From Bacillota bacterium (GTDB taxonomy: Bacteria; Bacillota; Clostridia; Lachnospirales; Lachnospiraceae), in the NCBI GenBank assembly GCA_023398375.1, contig JAEWSH010000032.1:62001-126000 (forward strand): a DNA stretch of 64,000 bases. The letters are read 5' to 3'. Positions within the stretch are counted from its first letter, which is position 1. The number at the start of each line of letters is the position of its first letter. The position numbers and the translations under genes were made by a program. The notes beneath the pieces were generated by a model. It ran no database searches, had not been told where the DNA came from, and was given only the letters and a program-made list of their open reading frames with translations. Below are positions 54,011 to 61,581 of the stretch, one piece after another.

Positions 54011-54583
54011 TTATTCAATTTCCTTACTTTTATTTTTCCCTTGCCTGAACCATTTCCTCAGCTTTTTGTATTCAGTATTACTGATGTTGTAAATTTTCCA
54101 TGTACCGCCATCAGCAGTATAAAGCCTGCCGTCATAGCCGCAAAAACGATATGTATGATATTTGAATTTTCCCATGTCAGTTATGAAATTAATATGAAAA
54201 GCATAGGCTTTGCCCGGAATTACGAACCAGTCATCTGTCATATAACAAACATCCGTATTACGTATGGACACATTCCCCAAAACATGATCCAACCGTACAT
54301 CAAGATATGACTCTTCTCGATGTAACCAGTAGGAACACTGTACCCGAAAAATAATAAATAGAATATAGAGAAACACAATCAATCCTATAGGGAACAAATG
54401 CAATATTAATAAATCATTATTAAATATATCTGAAATTGGATCTTTACATAGCAAAAGTGCGATTACAACTATAACATCCAAAAATAAAAAAATAATTACC
54501 AGTGCGATAGAAAATTCCACCATTATCTCTTTATTCCATGTTAGCAAGTTCTGTTTTGTTAAATATTTATTATATTTTTTCAT
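54011..54583 (-). CDS. Hypothetical membrane protein (190 aa)
   Basis: I do not recognise the family. There are two hydrophobic segments (about residues 24-46 and 60-85) followed by a soluble C-terminal 100 residues with several aromatic beta-type stretches (DDWFVIPGKAYAFHINF, YHTYRFCGYDGRLYTADGG). The tail is basic. It is next to the isochorismatase gene but separately started at ATG 54583 without a strong ribosome site. It may belong to the variable region near tRNA-Leu. Confidence 0.6.
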   Translation of the reverse strand: MKKYNKYLTKQNLLTWNKEIMVEFSIALVIIFLFLDVIVVIALLLCKDPISDIFNNDLLILHLFPIGLIVFLYILFIIFRVQCSYWLHREESYLDVRLDHVLGNVSIRNTDVCYMTDDWFVIPGKAYAFHINFITDMGKFKYHTYRFCGYDGRLYTADGGTWKIYNISNTEYKKLRKWFRQGKNKSKEIE

Positions 54584-54627
54584 AGTATATAATTATCTAC
54601 CAAGCCTTTTCCAATTCCTGTAAATGT

Positions 54628-54669
54628 ATAAACAAGATGAATCGGCAAGCCGATTCACTTGTCATGAAT
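54628..54669. repeat. Dispersed 42-nt hairpin repeat, copy 2
   Basis: The same 42-nt hairpin as at 41809-41850 with one base changed (loop AAA to AAG, which extends the stem to GGCAAGCC). It lies 49 nt from the tRNA-Leu end duplication at 54718. Confidence 0.7.
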
Positions 54670-54717
54670 TAAAAAATCCATTATTCCAGTGTAGAACTGT
54701 AATGAATGTACTTTCAC

Positions 54718-54738
54718 TGCGCAAGATGGGACTTGAAC
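54718..54738 (-). repeat. Duplicated tRNA-Leu 3' end (att-like site)
   Basis: These 21 nt are identical to the last 21 nt of the tRNA-Leu gene at 55867-55887 and are in the same orientation. They include half of the T-arm, the acceptor strand and the discriminator base. With the tRNA they bound a segment of about 1.13 kb, as left by tyrosine-recombinase integration at a tRNA 3' end. Confidence 0.75.
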
Positions 54739-54822
54739 GCATTTGTGAATTTAAAAATGTGATAAGAAAGGCATTTAACACATCTTCTAATAATAACGTG
54801 TTCAATTAAAATCTATATCTTT

Positions 54823-55581
54823 CTATCCATAATACGACCTAGAAATATGAAAATCAGATAAAATTGTAACACCACTTATAGAAAAATAGTATTTAGGCAT
54901 TATTCTATAACGAACTCTGCCATCTTCTCCTCTTAAAATTCTAATTACGGCCCCGAAAGTTGCTAATTCATTTGCATTAGGAATCATTGCATCATCGTAT
55001 ATCGCTTCCAATGCATATTGTGCCATTTGTTCAAGAGTAGCATCTCTATTATCATCGTACGGAATATCATCTCCCAAAAAATTAATTTCAATTTTATATG
55101 TATCAAACAAAGGTAATCCAGCTTCTTTTCTGCAATTATTAATATAAGTTCCCACTCTGTCTGACAATTCAAGAGATGTATCTACATTTAAACTATCAAA
55201 TTTGTAATCTGGCTCAAGGACAACACTTCTTACGCTATGCTTTGCAACGATTGTTCCATTTTGATCAGTTGTTCTTTCAATAGCAGTTGTAACAACATTC
55301 GCTGGAATATAACCCACAAAACCACCAGCATTCACTTTATACCAACCATTTGATGTTGCACTTAGAACTGTAATAGGTGCTTCGGCGCGACAAAAATTTT
55401 TAACTGCTGCTCCAACAACACCTGCCGACATATCAGGTGCAGTTCGTAAATTAACAAAACATGACGTAAAAGCATTAACATTCATATCTACCTCTGTATA
55501 TTGTTCTTCTGCCTTTACATGTAATGGGCATAATAAAATAACAAGGCATATCCCCATAAATAGTTTTAACAGCTTCCTCAT
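54823..55581 (-). CDS. Secreted SH3-domain protein
   Basis: 252 aa. Signal peptide at residues 1-24 (LLKLFMGICLVILLCPLHVKA). Residues 35-100 form a bacterial SH3b domain (FVNLRTAPDMSAGVVG, GWYKVNAGGFVGYIPANVV) of the type that binds cell wall. The C-terminal 140 residues are unrecognised; YINNCRKEAGLPLF faintly recalls the start of a CAP domain but later CAP motifs are missing. AGGAGAG precedes the ATG. It is the only protein gene inside the tRNA-Leu-bounded segment. Confidence 0.8.
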   Translation of the reverse strand: MRKLLKLFMGICLVILLCPLHVKAEEQYTEVDMNVNAFTSCFVNLRTAPDMSAGVVGAAVKNFCRAEAPITVLSATSNGWYKVNAGGFVGYIPANVVTTAIERTTDQNGTIVAKHSVRSVVLEPDYKFDSLNVDTSLELSDRVGTYINNCRKEAGLPLFDTYKIEINFLGDDIPYDDNRDATLEQMAQYALEAIYDDAMIPNANELATFGAVIRILRGEDGRVRYRIMPKYYFSISGVTILSDFHISRSYYG

Positions 55582-55685
55582 ATTTTCTCTCCTGTATAAT
55601 TAAGTATTTATTAATTACAGTATATCAAATTTGAATAAAGTGTAAATAGCATATCTATATATATCAGATTTAATGGCAATACTAG

Positions 55686-55714
55686 TTGATAAGAATCCTG
55701 AAAAACCGTATAAT
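55686..55714 (+). promoter_or_regulatory. Orphan sigma-A type promoter
   Basis: TTGATA (55686-55691), 17 nt, TATAAT (55709-55714) on the plus strand. No plus-strand protein gene follows; a terminator lies 46 nt downstream. Confidence 0.6.
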
Positions 55715-55720
55715 CTTTTT

Positions 55721-55785
55721 GGTATGTTAAGTTACTAGTCATAATTTGATTATACCACTAGCGGGTGCCAAAGCACCTGCTTTTT
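55721..55785 (+). ncRNA. Predicted small RNA of about 65 nt
   Basis: From the expected start near 55721 the RNA would fold into a 5' stem (GGTAT at 55721-55725 with ATACC at 55752-55756) and a 3' terminator hairpin AGCGGGTGC-CAAA-GCACCTGCT (55760-55781) ending in T5. No open reading frame with a ribosome site fits. I do not recognise an RNA family. The case rests on promoter and terminator spacing alone. Confidence 0.45.
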
Positions 55786-55866
55786 AAGTTCTGGAAACAA
55801 AAAGGGAGCCATTGCTCCATAGCTGATTTCTCAGCTATTTTGCAACAGCCCCACTCTTTTTAGCAA

Positions 55867-55950
55867 TGCGCAAGATGGGACTTGAACCCACACGTCGTTG
55901 CCAACACTAGATCCTTAGTCTAGCCTGTCTGCCAATTCCAGCACTCGCGC
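55867..55950 (-). tRNA. tRNA-Leu, anticodon AAG
   Basis: An 84-nt class II tRNA. Acceptor strands GCGCGAG and CTTGCGC pair, with discriminator A (55867). The anticodon stem CTAGA/TCTAG encloses loop CTAAGGA, so the anticodon is AAG (codon CTT, and others if A34 is edited to inosine). A long variable arm (TGTTGGCAACGAC-like) and GTTCAAGTC T-loop agree with leucine. CCA is not encoded. The 3' 21 nt are repeated at 54718-54738. Confidence 0.92.
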
Positions 55951-56024
55951 TTATTCTATTAAGTAAGCATTTTTTGCTCACTTGTAGAATTATATATCAA
56001 ACCTTTTTTCTAGTCAAGAATATT

Positions 56025-56669
56025 TTATGATTTTTTTTCCTCACTCTTAGTATATTGCTTTGCACTTTTTTGCTTCTCTTGATTTTGATTAAATCCATCT
56101 ACTAGTTTTTCAATCAATAATTTTTTTACATATACATCAAAGCTCAGCATGCAGATAAAAGAAAATATTTGTAAGAATTCTTCACTGTCTTCCGGCGCAT
56201 CATGAAAGGTACCTTTAGACTTTTCATATGTTTTCTTAATATCCCTCTTTAATTCAGCTACATGTTCATACTCCAGCGAAAACACTTCTTTATATATCTT
56301 CTCAAGATTATACTCTTCCTCTTTTCCAAAAAAACGTTCTGACAAAGGGTTAAGTAAGCTCTGAATATCATTGATCGACAATATCCCCTTATAGTAGTAT
56401 ATGAAAATGAGGAGCATTAGATGTTCCTTAGAATACTTCTTCTTTACCGGAGGAGGTAATAAATTATTTTTGGCATAATTATTGATCATTGTCTTAGTCA
56501 GAATCTTATCTTCTGGATTCCTGCTGGTACTCCGAAGTTTACTATCCATAAATGTGGTGACCTGATCCATATATAAATCAATATTTGGAATATCATCCGG
56601 CTTAATATAATCAATTCTTCCCAAACTCTCCATAATGCTGTTAATTAGGTCATCCATGTTAAGAGTCAT
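56025..56669 (-). CDS. DUF1836 family protein
   Basis: About 214 aa, soluble. DDIPNIDLYMDQVTTFMDSKL, followed by LTKTMINNYAKNNLLPPPVK, KKYSKEHLMLLIFIYYYKGIL and a helical C-terminus, match DUF1836. The second segment looks like a MerR-type winged helix that picks up DNA (TKTMINNYAKNNLLPPP), so a transcription-regulator role is plausible but not shown. GGAGG precedes ATG 56669. It stands alone between tRNA-Leu and the PHP gene. Confidence 0.85.
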   Translation of the reverse strand: MTLNMDDLINSIMESLGRIDYIKPDDIPNIDLYMDQVTTFMDSKLRSTSRNPEDKILTKTMINNYAKNNLLPPPVKKKYSKEHLMLLIFIYYYKGILSINDIQSLLNPLSERFFGKEEEYNLEKIYKEVFSLEYEHVAELKRDIKKTYEKSKGTFHDAPEDSEEFLQIFSFICMLSFDVYVKKLLIEKLVDGFNQNQEKQKSAKQYTKSEEKKS

Positions 56670-56770
56670 TTTGTTCCACCTCCACATGCCATCTATTAAT
56701 AATCAGCATGTATAATAACAATTTCATTATATAGTACATAAAACTACATGGCAAGTATTTTATAATCTAT

Positions 56771-56834
56771 TTGAGAATCCCAGAAAAATGTGCTATATTA
56801 TTAATTTGTAATTGATTTTAATGCCGCTTTCGCG
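56771..56834 (+). promoter_or_regulatory. Promoter and leader hairpin of the PHP gene
   Basis: TTGAGA (56771-56776), 17 nt, TATATT (56794-56799). A GCCGCTTTCGCGGC hairpin (about 56823-56836) sits just ahead of the ribosome site GGGAG and could limit initiation. Confidence 0.6.
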
Positions 56835-56854
56835 GCGGACGGGAGCAAAAAGAT

Positions 56855-57562
56855 ATGAAGTATATACTGGATGCACATACACACACGCTTGCAAGCGGAC
56901 ATGCATATAGCACAATGAAAGAAATGGCAAACGCGGGTAAAGAACGCGGACTTGAATTATTAGGTATTACAGATCATGCGCCTAATATGCCTGGAAGCTG
57001 TCACGAATACCATTTTGAAAATTTACGTATTATTGATCGTAATGCTTATGCTGTTCCAATCTTATTAGGATGTGAACTGAATATCATTGATGAAAAAGGA
57101 TCTGTAGATTTAAGTCCTGATCTGCTTCAAAAAATGGATTATAATATTGCAAGTTTACATTCACCCTGCATTCCGATTTTATCAAAAGCAGAAACAACCA
57201 ATACCATTATTCGCTGCATCGAAAATCCGGCTATTCACATTATTGGTCATCTAGATGATGCCCGCTTCCCTGTTGACTATGAGGCAGTCGTGAAAGCTGC
57301 AAAAGAATATCATACTTTACTTGAAGTAAATAATTCCTCACTTCTGCCAACAAGCTACCGTGCAAATGCAAGAGAAAACTATACTATTATGTTAAAGTTA
57401 TGTGAGCACTATCAAGTCCCGGTAATATTAAATTCCGATGCACATGTGGATACCGCTGTTGGACGTCACGATGCTTCCTATTCACTTCTTCAGGAAATGG
57501 ATTTCCCCGAAGAATTAGTCGTAAATACCTCAATTGACAAATTTAAATCTTTTATCCAATAA
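56855..57562 (+). CDS. PHP-domain phosphatase (YcdX-like)
   Basis: 235 aa, cytoplasmic. Metal-binding His motifs of PHP phosphoesterases are visible: DAHTHTLASGHAYST (residues 4-18), TDHAPNMPGSCHEYHF near 40, SLHSPCIP near 100, IIGHLDDARF near 128, and NSDAHVDTAVGRHD near 190. This is the YcdX/YcdX-type trinuclear zinc group that acts on phosphate esters. It begins at an ATG with GGGAG at a long spacing. The next gene (yerC) is 88 nt downstream. Confidence 0.93.
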   Translation: MKYILDAHTHTLASGHAYSTMKEMANAGKERGLELLGITDHAPNMPGSCHEYHFENLRIIDRNAYAVPILLGCELNIIDEKGSVDLSPDLLQKMDYNIASLHSPCIPILSKAETTNTIIRCIENPAIHIIGHLDDARFPVDYEAVVKAAKEYHTLLEVNNSSLLPTSYRANARENYTIMLKLCEHYQVPVILNSDAHVDTAVGRHDASYSLLQEMDFPEELVVNTSIDKFKSFIQ

Positions 57563-57650
57563 TATCCTTTACTTCACAACGTTAAAATGTTAAAATACAG
57601 ATAGCGTAGAATTGTAAAATTTCACAGCATGAAAGTGAGGAATGTTGTAA

Positions 57651-57950
57651 ATGAATAAGAAAATCAAAACAGAATCTGTTGATTATTTATTCGATGCCAT
57701 TCTTTGTCTGAATAACAAAGAAGAATGTTATAACTTTTTTGAAGACCTGTGCACAGTGAATGAACTGCTGTCCTTATCTCAAAGATTCGAAGTTGCTTCT
57801 ATGCTTCGGGAGCATAAGACTTATTTGGAAATCGCTGAAAAGACCGGCGCATCGACAGCAACTATAAGCCGTGTAAACCGTTCCCTGAATTATGGAACCG
57901 ATGGTTATGAATTAATATTCAACCGTTTGAAAGACAACAGTGAACTATGA
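57651..57950 (+). CDS. TrpR-like YerC/YecD family regulator
   Basis: 99 aa. The helical repressor fold shows LCTVNELLSLSQRFEVASML (residues 30-49) and the helix-turn-helix YLEIAEKTGASTATISRVNRSL, the YerC/YecD form of the Trp repressor family. DNA targets of these regulators are not known; YerC proteins are not believed to bind tryptophan themselves. A ribosome site GAGG lies 10 nt upstream. Ends at a strong terminator. Confidence 0.93.
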   Translation: MNKKIKTESVDYLFDAILCLNNKEECYNFFEDLCTVNELLSLSQRFEVASMLREHKTYLEIAEKTGASTATISRVNRSLNYGTDGYELIFNRLKDNSEL

Positions 57951-57994
57951 GAAACAGCCTCTGGAGTACTATCATATCTCCAAAGGCTGTTTCT
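57949..57994. terminator. Bidirectional intrinsic terminator
   Basis: GAAACAGCCTCTGGAG and its near-complement enclose about 10 nt, with T-runs on the plus side. It separates the converging yerC and bactofilin genes and overlaps the yerC stop. Confidence 0.85.
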
Positions 57995-58008
57995 TTATCT
58001 TCTATCTA

Positions 58009-58425
58009 TCATGATTCTGTTTTTACTTCACTTATCACTTGTTTGGTTTTATTCTCTGTTTCTTTCTGGCTTCCATTCATATTCATCGTACACTTGCCTT
58101 GGAACTTAGCATTTTCATCAATGGACAAACTTTTTGCTACAATATCTCCAATTATTTTACTCGTACCAGTTGCTTCGATTCTTTCTTTAATATGTAAATC
58201 ACCTGTGATTTCTCCGGCGATCATTATATTAGCGGCTTTTACCTTGCCTTCTATCTTAGCACCTTTTCCAATAATCAAAGTTCCTGCTGAATGAATATCG
58301 CCCTTAATGACTCCATCAATTCTTGTTGTGTCTTTTGTCGTAAAGCTTCCCTCTATGACAGCATCTGAGCCAATAATACTGTTTATTTTCTCCCCAGAAA
58401 AATCTTTTGTTTTATTTCCAAACAT
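58009..58425 (-). CDS. Bactofilin
   Basis: 138 aa. Residues 15-115 form a bactofilin beta-helix, built of short repeats (VIEGSFTTKDTTRIDG, VIKGDIHSAGTLIIG, AKIEGKVKAANIMIAG, EITGDLHIKERIEATG). These proteins polymerise without nucleotides and scaffold envelope enzymes. The charged tail may bind a partner. AGGAGG precedes the ATG. It lies 14 nt after the LytM-like gene, an order seen in many bacteria where bactofilin organises a wall hydrolase. Confidence 0.94.
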   Translation of the reverse strand: MFGNKTKDFSGEKINSIIGSDAVIEGSFTTKDTTRIDGVIKGDIHSAGTLIIGKGAKIEGKVKAANIMIAGEITGDLHIKERIEATGTSKIIGDIVAKSLSIDENAKFQGKCTMNMNGSQKETENKTKQVISEVKTES

Positions 58426-58439
58426 ATTCTTACCTCCTC

Positions 58440-59168
58440 TTAACCTGCGATTTCTAATAATGTTAACGGATTAATGAACTGGTCGTTGACCATGATTTCA
58501 TATCCTAGTTTCGTACTAGTCTCATCCATCTGATATAGCACTGTTCCTCTTGGAATCTCATCTTTTTCAGACACTCTGGCATGTGCTGCATTCCGATAGA
58601 TAGAAACATAACCATTACCATGATCAATTTTTATCATATTGCCATAATCCGTATCATCAGGACCCACATAGGTGACAATACCGTCCCCGGCCGAAATCAC
58701 ATTGGTTCCTGCTCCCGCTTCAAAAATCACCATTGGAATCTCCAATGCACCTTCACCGGCAGCCTCGTTCGCATTTGCTTCCGTCATTGTAGCTGTTCCG
58801 CTGAGCGGAAAACCTGTAGGTTTACTTTTTTCTGCTGTTTCCTCTGCTTTTTTTTCTTCTGCTTCGACCTTTTGATTCACCGTATCGCTTAATATTGTAA
58901 CTTTATTATTCAGTTCTTCATTTTGTTTTACAAGTTCCTGATTCTGTGTTGTTAATTTCTGCACTTCCTCACTTGATTTTGAGGAGATATTAACGCATCC
59001 AGTAATATTAGCAACACCATAGGTGCCAAACGCTAATACAAGTATGATAACACCTATAATTGTATATAATGTCCATCTTGGCATCTGCCATTGCCTTACA
59101 CTATCATTCGTCCCGCTCGTTACAATCATAAATGTATATCGTTTTTTCTTTTTGGTTTTCTTCTGCAT
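58440..59168 (-). CDS. Membrane-anchored LytM/M23-like protein, degenerate active site
   Basis: About 242 aa. An N-terminal basic region, a membrane helix (about residues 27-48), a coiled coil (VQKLTTQNQELVKQNEELNN) and a C-terminal LytM fold (VISAGDGIVTYVGPDDTDYG, MIKIDHGNGYVSIYRNA). The M23 zinc ligands are lost: the usual HxxxD before the core is FEAGAGTN and the HLHFE motif is LGYEIMV. It is therefore expected to bind rather than cut peptidoglycan, perhaps as an activator. GGAGG lies upstream of ATG 59168. Paired with bactofilin. Confidence 0.85.
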   Translation of the reverse strand: MQKKTKKKKRYTFMIVTSGTNDSVRQWQMPRWTLYTIIGVIILVLAFGTYGVANITGCVNISSKSSEEVQKLTTQNQELVKQNEELNNKVTILSDTVNQKVEAEEKKAEETAEKSKPTGFPLSGTATMTEANANEAAGEGALEIPMVIFEAGAGTNVISAGDGIVTYVGPDDTDYGNMIKIDHGNGYVSIYRNAAHARVSEKDEIPRGTVLYQMDETSTKLGYEIMVNDQFINPLTLLEIAG

Positions 59169-59337
59169 AGAAAAATCACCTCCGATAAACATTTTCCATT
59201 TTATCACAGATGATTTTTTTTCACAATCTTTTCTTAATATTTTCGTAACATTTTATAAATATTTATCGCGTTTTTCATTATAAAGTCTTAATTTTATACT
59301 TTCAATGGCTTGCATATCTGTAAATTATGATTACATT

Positions 59338-60402
59338 TCAGACCGATAAGGCCATATCTCCTTCTTTGATCCATCCTTTTTTTCTCATAAATTCTGAGAT
59401 TCCAAAAGAAATTATGCCAGGTAATAAGAAATGTAATAATATGATCTCTATGAGAACCATTATCGCCGGCTGAAATTCTGTCATTGTCTGATAAGTGGTA
59501 ATCTGTCCAACCAGGCCGGCCGTTCCCATTCCAGATCCGGTTGCATTATTTATCATTCCTACAAGCATGGTAGAAACAGGTCCTAAAATAGCACTCGTAA
59601 TAATGGCCGGCAGCCAGATTATTGGTTTTTTTACAATATTTCCAATTTGAAGCATACTTGTACCAAGACCTTGCGCCAACAGACCATTTACTTTATTTTC
59701 ACGGAAACTAGCAGCCGCAAAACCAACCATGTTAGCGCAGCATCCGACTGTTGCCGCCCCTGCAGCCAATCCTGATAAATTTAAAATAATACCAAGCGCT
59801 GCAGAACTAATAGGAAGTGTCAATATCATTCCCATCAATACAGATACCACAATTCCCATTAAAAACGGTGCCTGAATCGTTCCCCAATTAATGATTTCAC
59901 CAATGCCCATCATAAATGCTGAAATAGGCGGACCTAAAATAAGTCCTACCGTACCACCTGAGATAATCGAAACAAAAGGTGTAATCAAGATATCTACTTT
60001 TGTTTTTCCGGCTACTGCATGTCCCATATAAATACCTGTCAATGCTGCTATAAATGCACCCAATGGTTCTCCCGGTCCCGTAAACTGCATGATACCATCT
60101 ACAAGAACTGTTCCCGCAATAATCTTAGCTGCAAATGCCCCAACCATTCCGGTAACTGCCGCTGATAACATCACCAATGATGATTCCTGAAATTTTACCG
60201 CTACACCAAGACCAATTCCCGCCCCTGTCACAGTAGCTGCTACTTTTCCCAGCATAACAATATACATTCCAATATTCCCTGGTATTAAACTTCCTATCTG
60301 TTGAATAATGGTTCCAATAATTAATGTTGCGAAAAGGCCTGATGCCATACCGCTTAAACCATCGATAAAAATACGCGCTGCTACTTTCTTTAACTTTTTC
60401 AT
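59338..60402 (-). CDS. PTS_EIIC_2-type membrane transporter
   Basis: About 354 aa with roughly ten membrane segments. GKVAATVTGAGIGLGVAVKFQ, TGPGEPLGAFIAALTGIYMGH and AALGIILNLSGLAAGAATVGC resemble the PF13303 'PTS transporter subunit IIC' group, which lacks attached EIIA or EIIB domains and no phosphotransfer partner is seen nearby. GGAGG precedes ATG 60402. It lies 90 nt downstream of niaR behind an operator-like promoter, suggesting it carries nicotinate or a related precursor. That link is inference. Confidence 0.8.
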   Translation of the reverse strand: MKKLKKVAARIFIDGLSGMASGLFATLIIGTIIQQIGSLIPGNIGMYIVMLGKVAATVTGAGIGLGVAVKFQESSLVMLSAAVTGMVGAFAAKIIAGTVLVDGIMQFTGPGEPLGAFIAALTGIYMGHAVAGKTKVDILITPFVSIISGGTVGLILGPPISAFMMGIGEIINWGTIQAPFLMGIVVSVLMGMILTLPISSAALGIILNLSGLAAGAATVGCCANMVGFAAASFRENKVNGLLAQGLGTSMLQIGNIVKKPIIWLPAIITSAILGPVSTMLVGMINNATGSGMGTAGLVGQITTYQTMTEFQPAIMVLIEIILLHFLLPGIISFGISEFMRKKGWIKEGDMALSV

Positions 60403-60440
60403 TCTGATCCTCCACACTCTTTTCAGACATTTTGATTCAC

Positions 60441-60469
60441 ATTGTATAAACACCTGTCTTGTCAGTCAA
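60441..60469 (-). promoter_or_regulatory. Promoter of the transporter with NiaR-like site
   Basis: Minus strand TTGACT (60464-60469), 17 nt, TACAAT (60441-60446). The spacer reads GACAAGACAGGTGTTTA, containing ACACCTGTC on the other strand (60450-60458), similar to the half-site I recall for NiaR operators. A repressor here would block the transporter. Confidence 0.55.
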
Positions 60470-60491
60470 GAGTAAAGATATCATATTTGGA

Positions 60492-61010
60492 TCATTTTAT
60501 CAAGTATCCTTTTATTAACAGCTGCTGTTCTATGGCTTCCAATGCATCTTCTGATTGTGCAACGATTGTATGATAATGAATCCCCTTAGTCAGATCATTC
60601 AATGGCTTTGTTCTGTTTTCTTTTACCTGACAAACAAATTTTTCTGCATCGGCCCTGCTATTAATAATTAAATCAACCATGATCTGCCCATAAATCGGAT
60701 GTTCTACTACGACATCCAGAACTCTTCCCCCATAGTCTACAATTGTAAATAATTCATCCAGAATCTCTGATTCACTATGCCTTACTTTGATGCTCTTTTT
60801 CCATTTTCCATTTTCCTGTGTATCTATAAATAATACATATCCCTTATTTGTTGACAATATATTTTTATTTACGGCACGCAGCAAAGCAATATCCTGCACA
60901 ATTACCTGTCTGCTTACGCCCAGGCGCTTTGCTAATTCCATTCCGGATATTGGCTGTTTGATACACTGCAAAACTTTTAGGATTTCTTCCCTTCTCTGTT
61001 CTCCATCCAT
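60492..61010 (-). CDS. niaR: Niacin-responsive transcriptional repressor NiaR
   Basis: About 172 aa. The N-terminal HTH_11 domain (GMELAKRLGVSRQVIVQDIALLRA) and the C-terminal 3H domain, with its three His-containing segments VRHSESEILDELF, VVEHPIYGQIMVDL and KGIHYHTIVAQ, are the complete NiaR layout. It binds nicotinic acid and represses NAD synthesis and niacin uptake genes. The family's usual nad genes are not in the window. ATG 61010 follows GGTGG. Confidence 0.93.
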   Translation of the reverse strand: MDGEQRREEILKVLQCIKQPISGMELAKRLGVSRQVIVQDIALLRAVNKNILSTNKGYVLFIDTQENGKWKKSIKVRHSESEILDELFTIVDYGGRVLDVVVEHPIYGQIMVDLIINSRADAEKFVCQVKENRTKPLNDLTKGIHYHTIVAQSEDALEAIEQQLLIKGYLIK

Positions 61011-61196
61011 ATGAAATACCACCTTCCTATAATTGTTCTCACATTTTATTATTCTATCATAAAATTTCTGTCTATCACATTGTATTTATTATAATTTTAA
61101 ATGAATTTTTATCTTTACTTTTATACTTTTGTGTGATATTCTTAACTTGTTGTAATCGCACAACATAATATCATATTTTTTTTGGAGGAATCTACA

Positions 61197-61397
61197 ATGA
61201 ACAAAGGTACAGTGAAATGGTTTAACAACCAAAAAGGTTATGGCTTTATCTCAGATGAGCAAGGCAATGATGTATTCGTACATTACTCAGGATTAAACAT
61301 GGAAGGCTTTAAATCTTTAGAAGAAGGCGCTGCTGTTGAATTCGAAGTAATCAACGGAGAAAAAGGACCTCAAGCAGTTAACGTTGTAAAATGCTAA
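61197..61397 (+). CDS. cspA: Cold shock protein (CspA family)
   Basis: 66 aa. A single OB-fold with the RNA-binding motifs GYGFI and VFVHYS and a Lys-Trp start (KGTVKWFNNQKGYGFI). It melts RNA structure, helping translation in the cold or in growth change. GGAGG lies 8 nt before ATG 61197. A TTGTGT/TGTAAT promoter near 61130-61157 is plausible, giving a moderate 5' leader. Confidence 0.97.
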   Translation: MNKGTVKWFNNQKGYGFISDEQGNDVFVHYSGLNMEGFKSLEEGAAVEFEVINGEKGPQAVNVVKC

Positions 61398-61507
61398 TCT
61401 GGTTCTACCATAACAAATTTAATCAGTTTATCGATGTGCCTTTTCTTATATAGTTTTTATATTTTGAAATAAGCAATATCATTATTAACGGATTAAAACG
61501 ATTGCAA

Positions 61508-61546
61508 TAATCGTCAAAAAGACTAGTCTTTCGGCTAGTCTTTTTT
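61508..61546 (+). terminator. Intrinsic terminator after the cold shock gene
   Basis: AAAAAGACTAG and CTAGTCTTTTTT surround a TCTTTCGG loop at about 61515-61546. It is 110 nt past the csp stop and 36 nt from the convergent hisA stop, so it may serve both. Confidence 0.8.
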
Positions 61547-61581
61547 GTTATCCGTCATTAAAATATCATTTAAATATTATA

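Larger units (their letters stand above)
55582..55866 (+). other. Spacer next to tRNA-Leu with hairpins
   Basis: No protein gene is seen. It holds the predicted small RNA at 55721-55785, then hairpins GGAGCCATTGCTCC (about 55804-55818) and ATAGCTGA/TCAGCTAT (about 55819-55838), and the word TTTTGCAACAGCCCC (55838-55852) that resembles some insertion-sequence ends. All lie inside the att-like boundaries. Confidence 0.45.

Noticed and set aside
54624..54809. 61-codon plus-strand frame near tRNA-Leu
   Set aside because: It is formed by the hairpin repeat and the tRNA end duplication; no ribosome site.
55838..55852. TTTTGCAACAGCCCC resembling an insertion-sequence end
   Set aside because: No matching second end or transposase is present, so an IS cannot be called.
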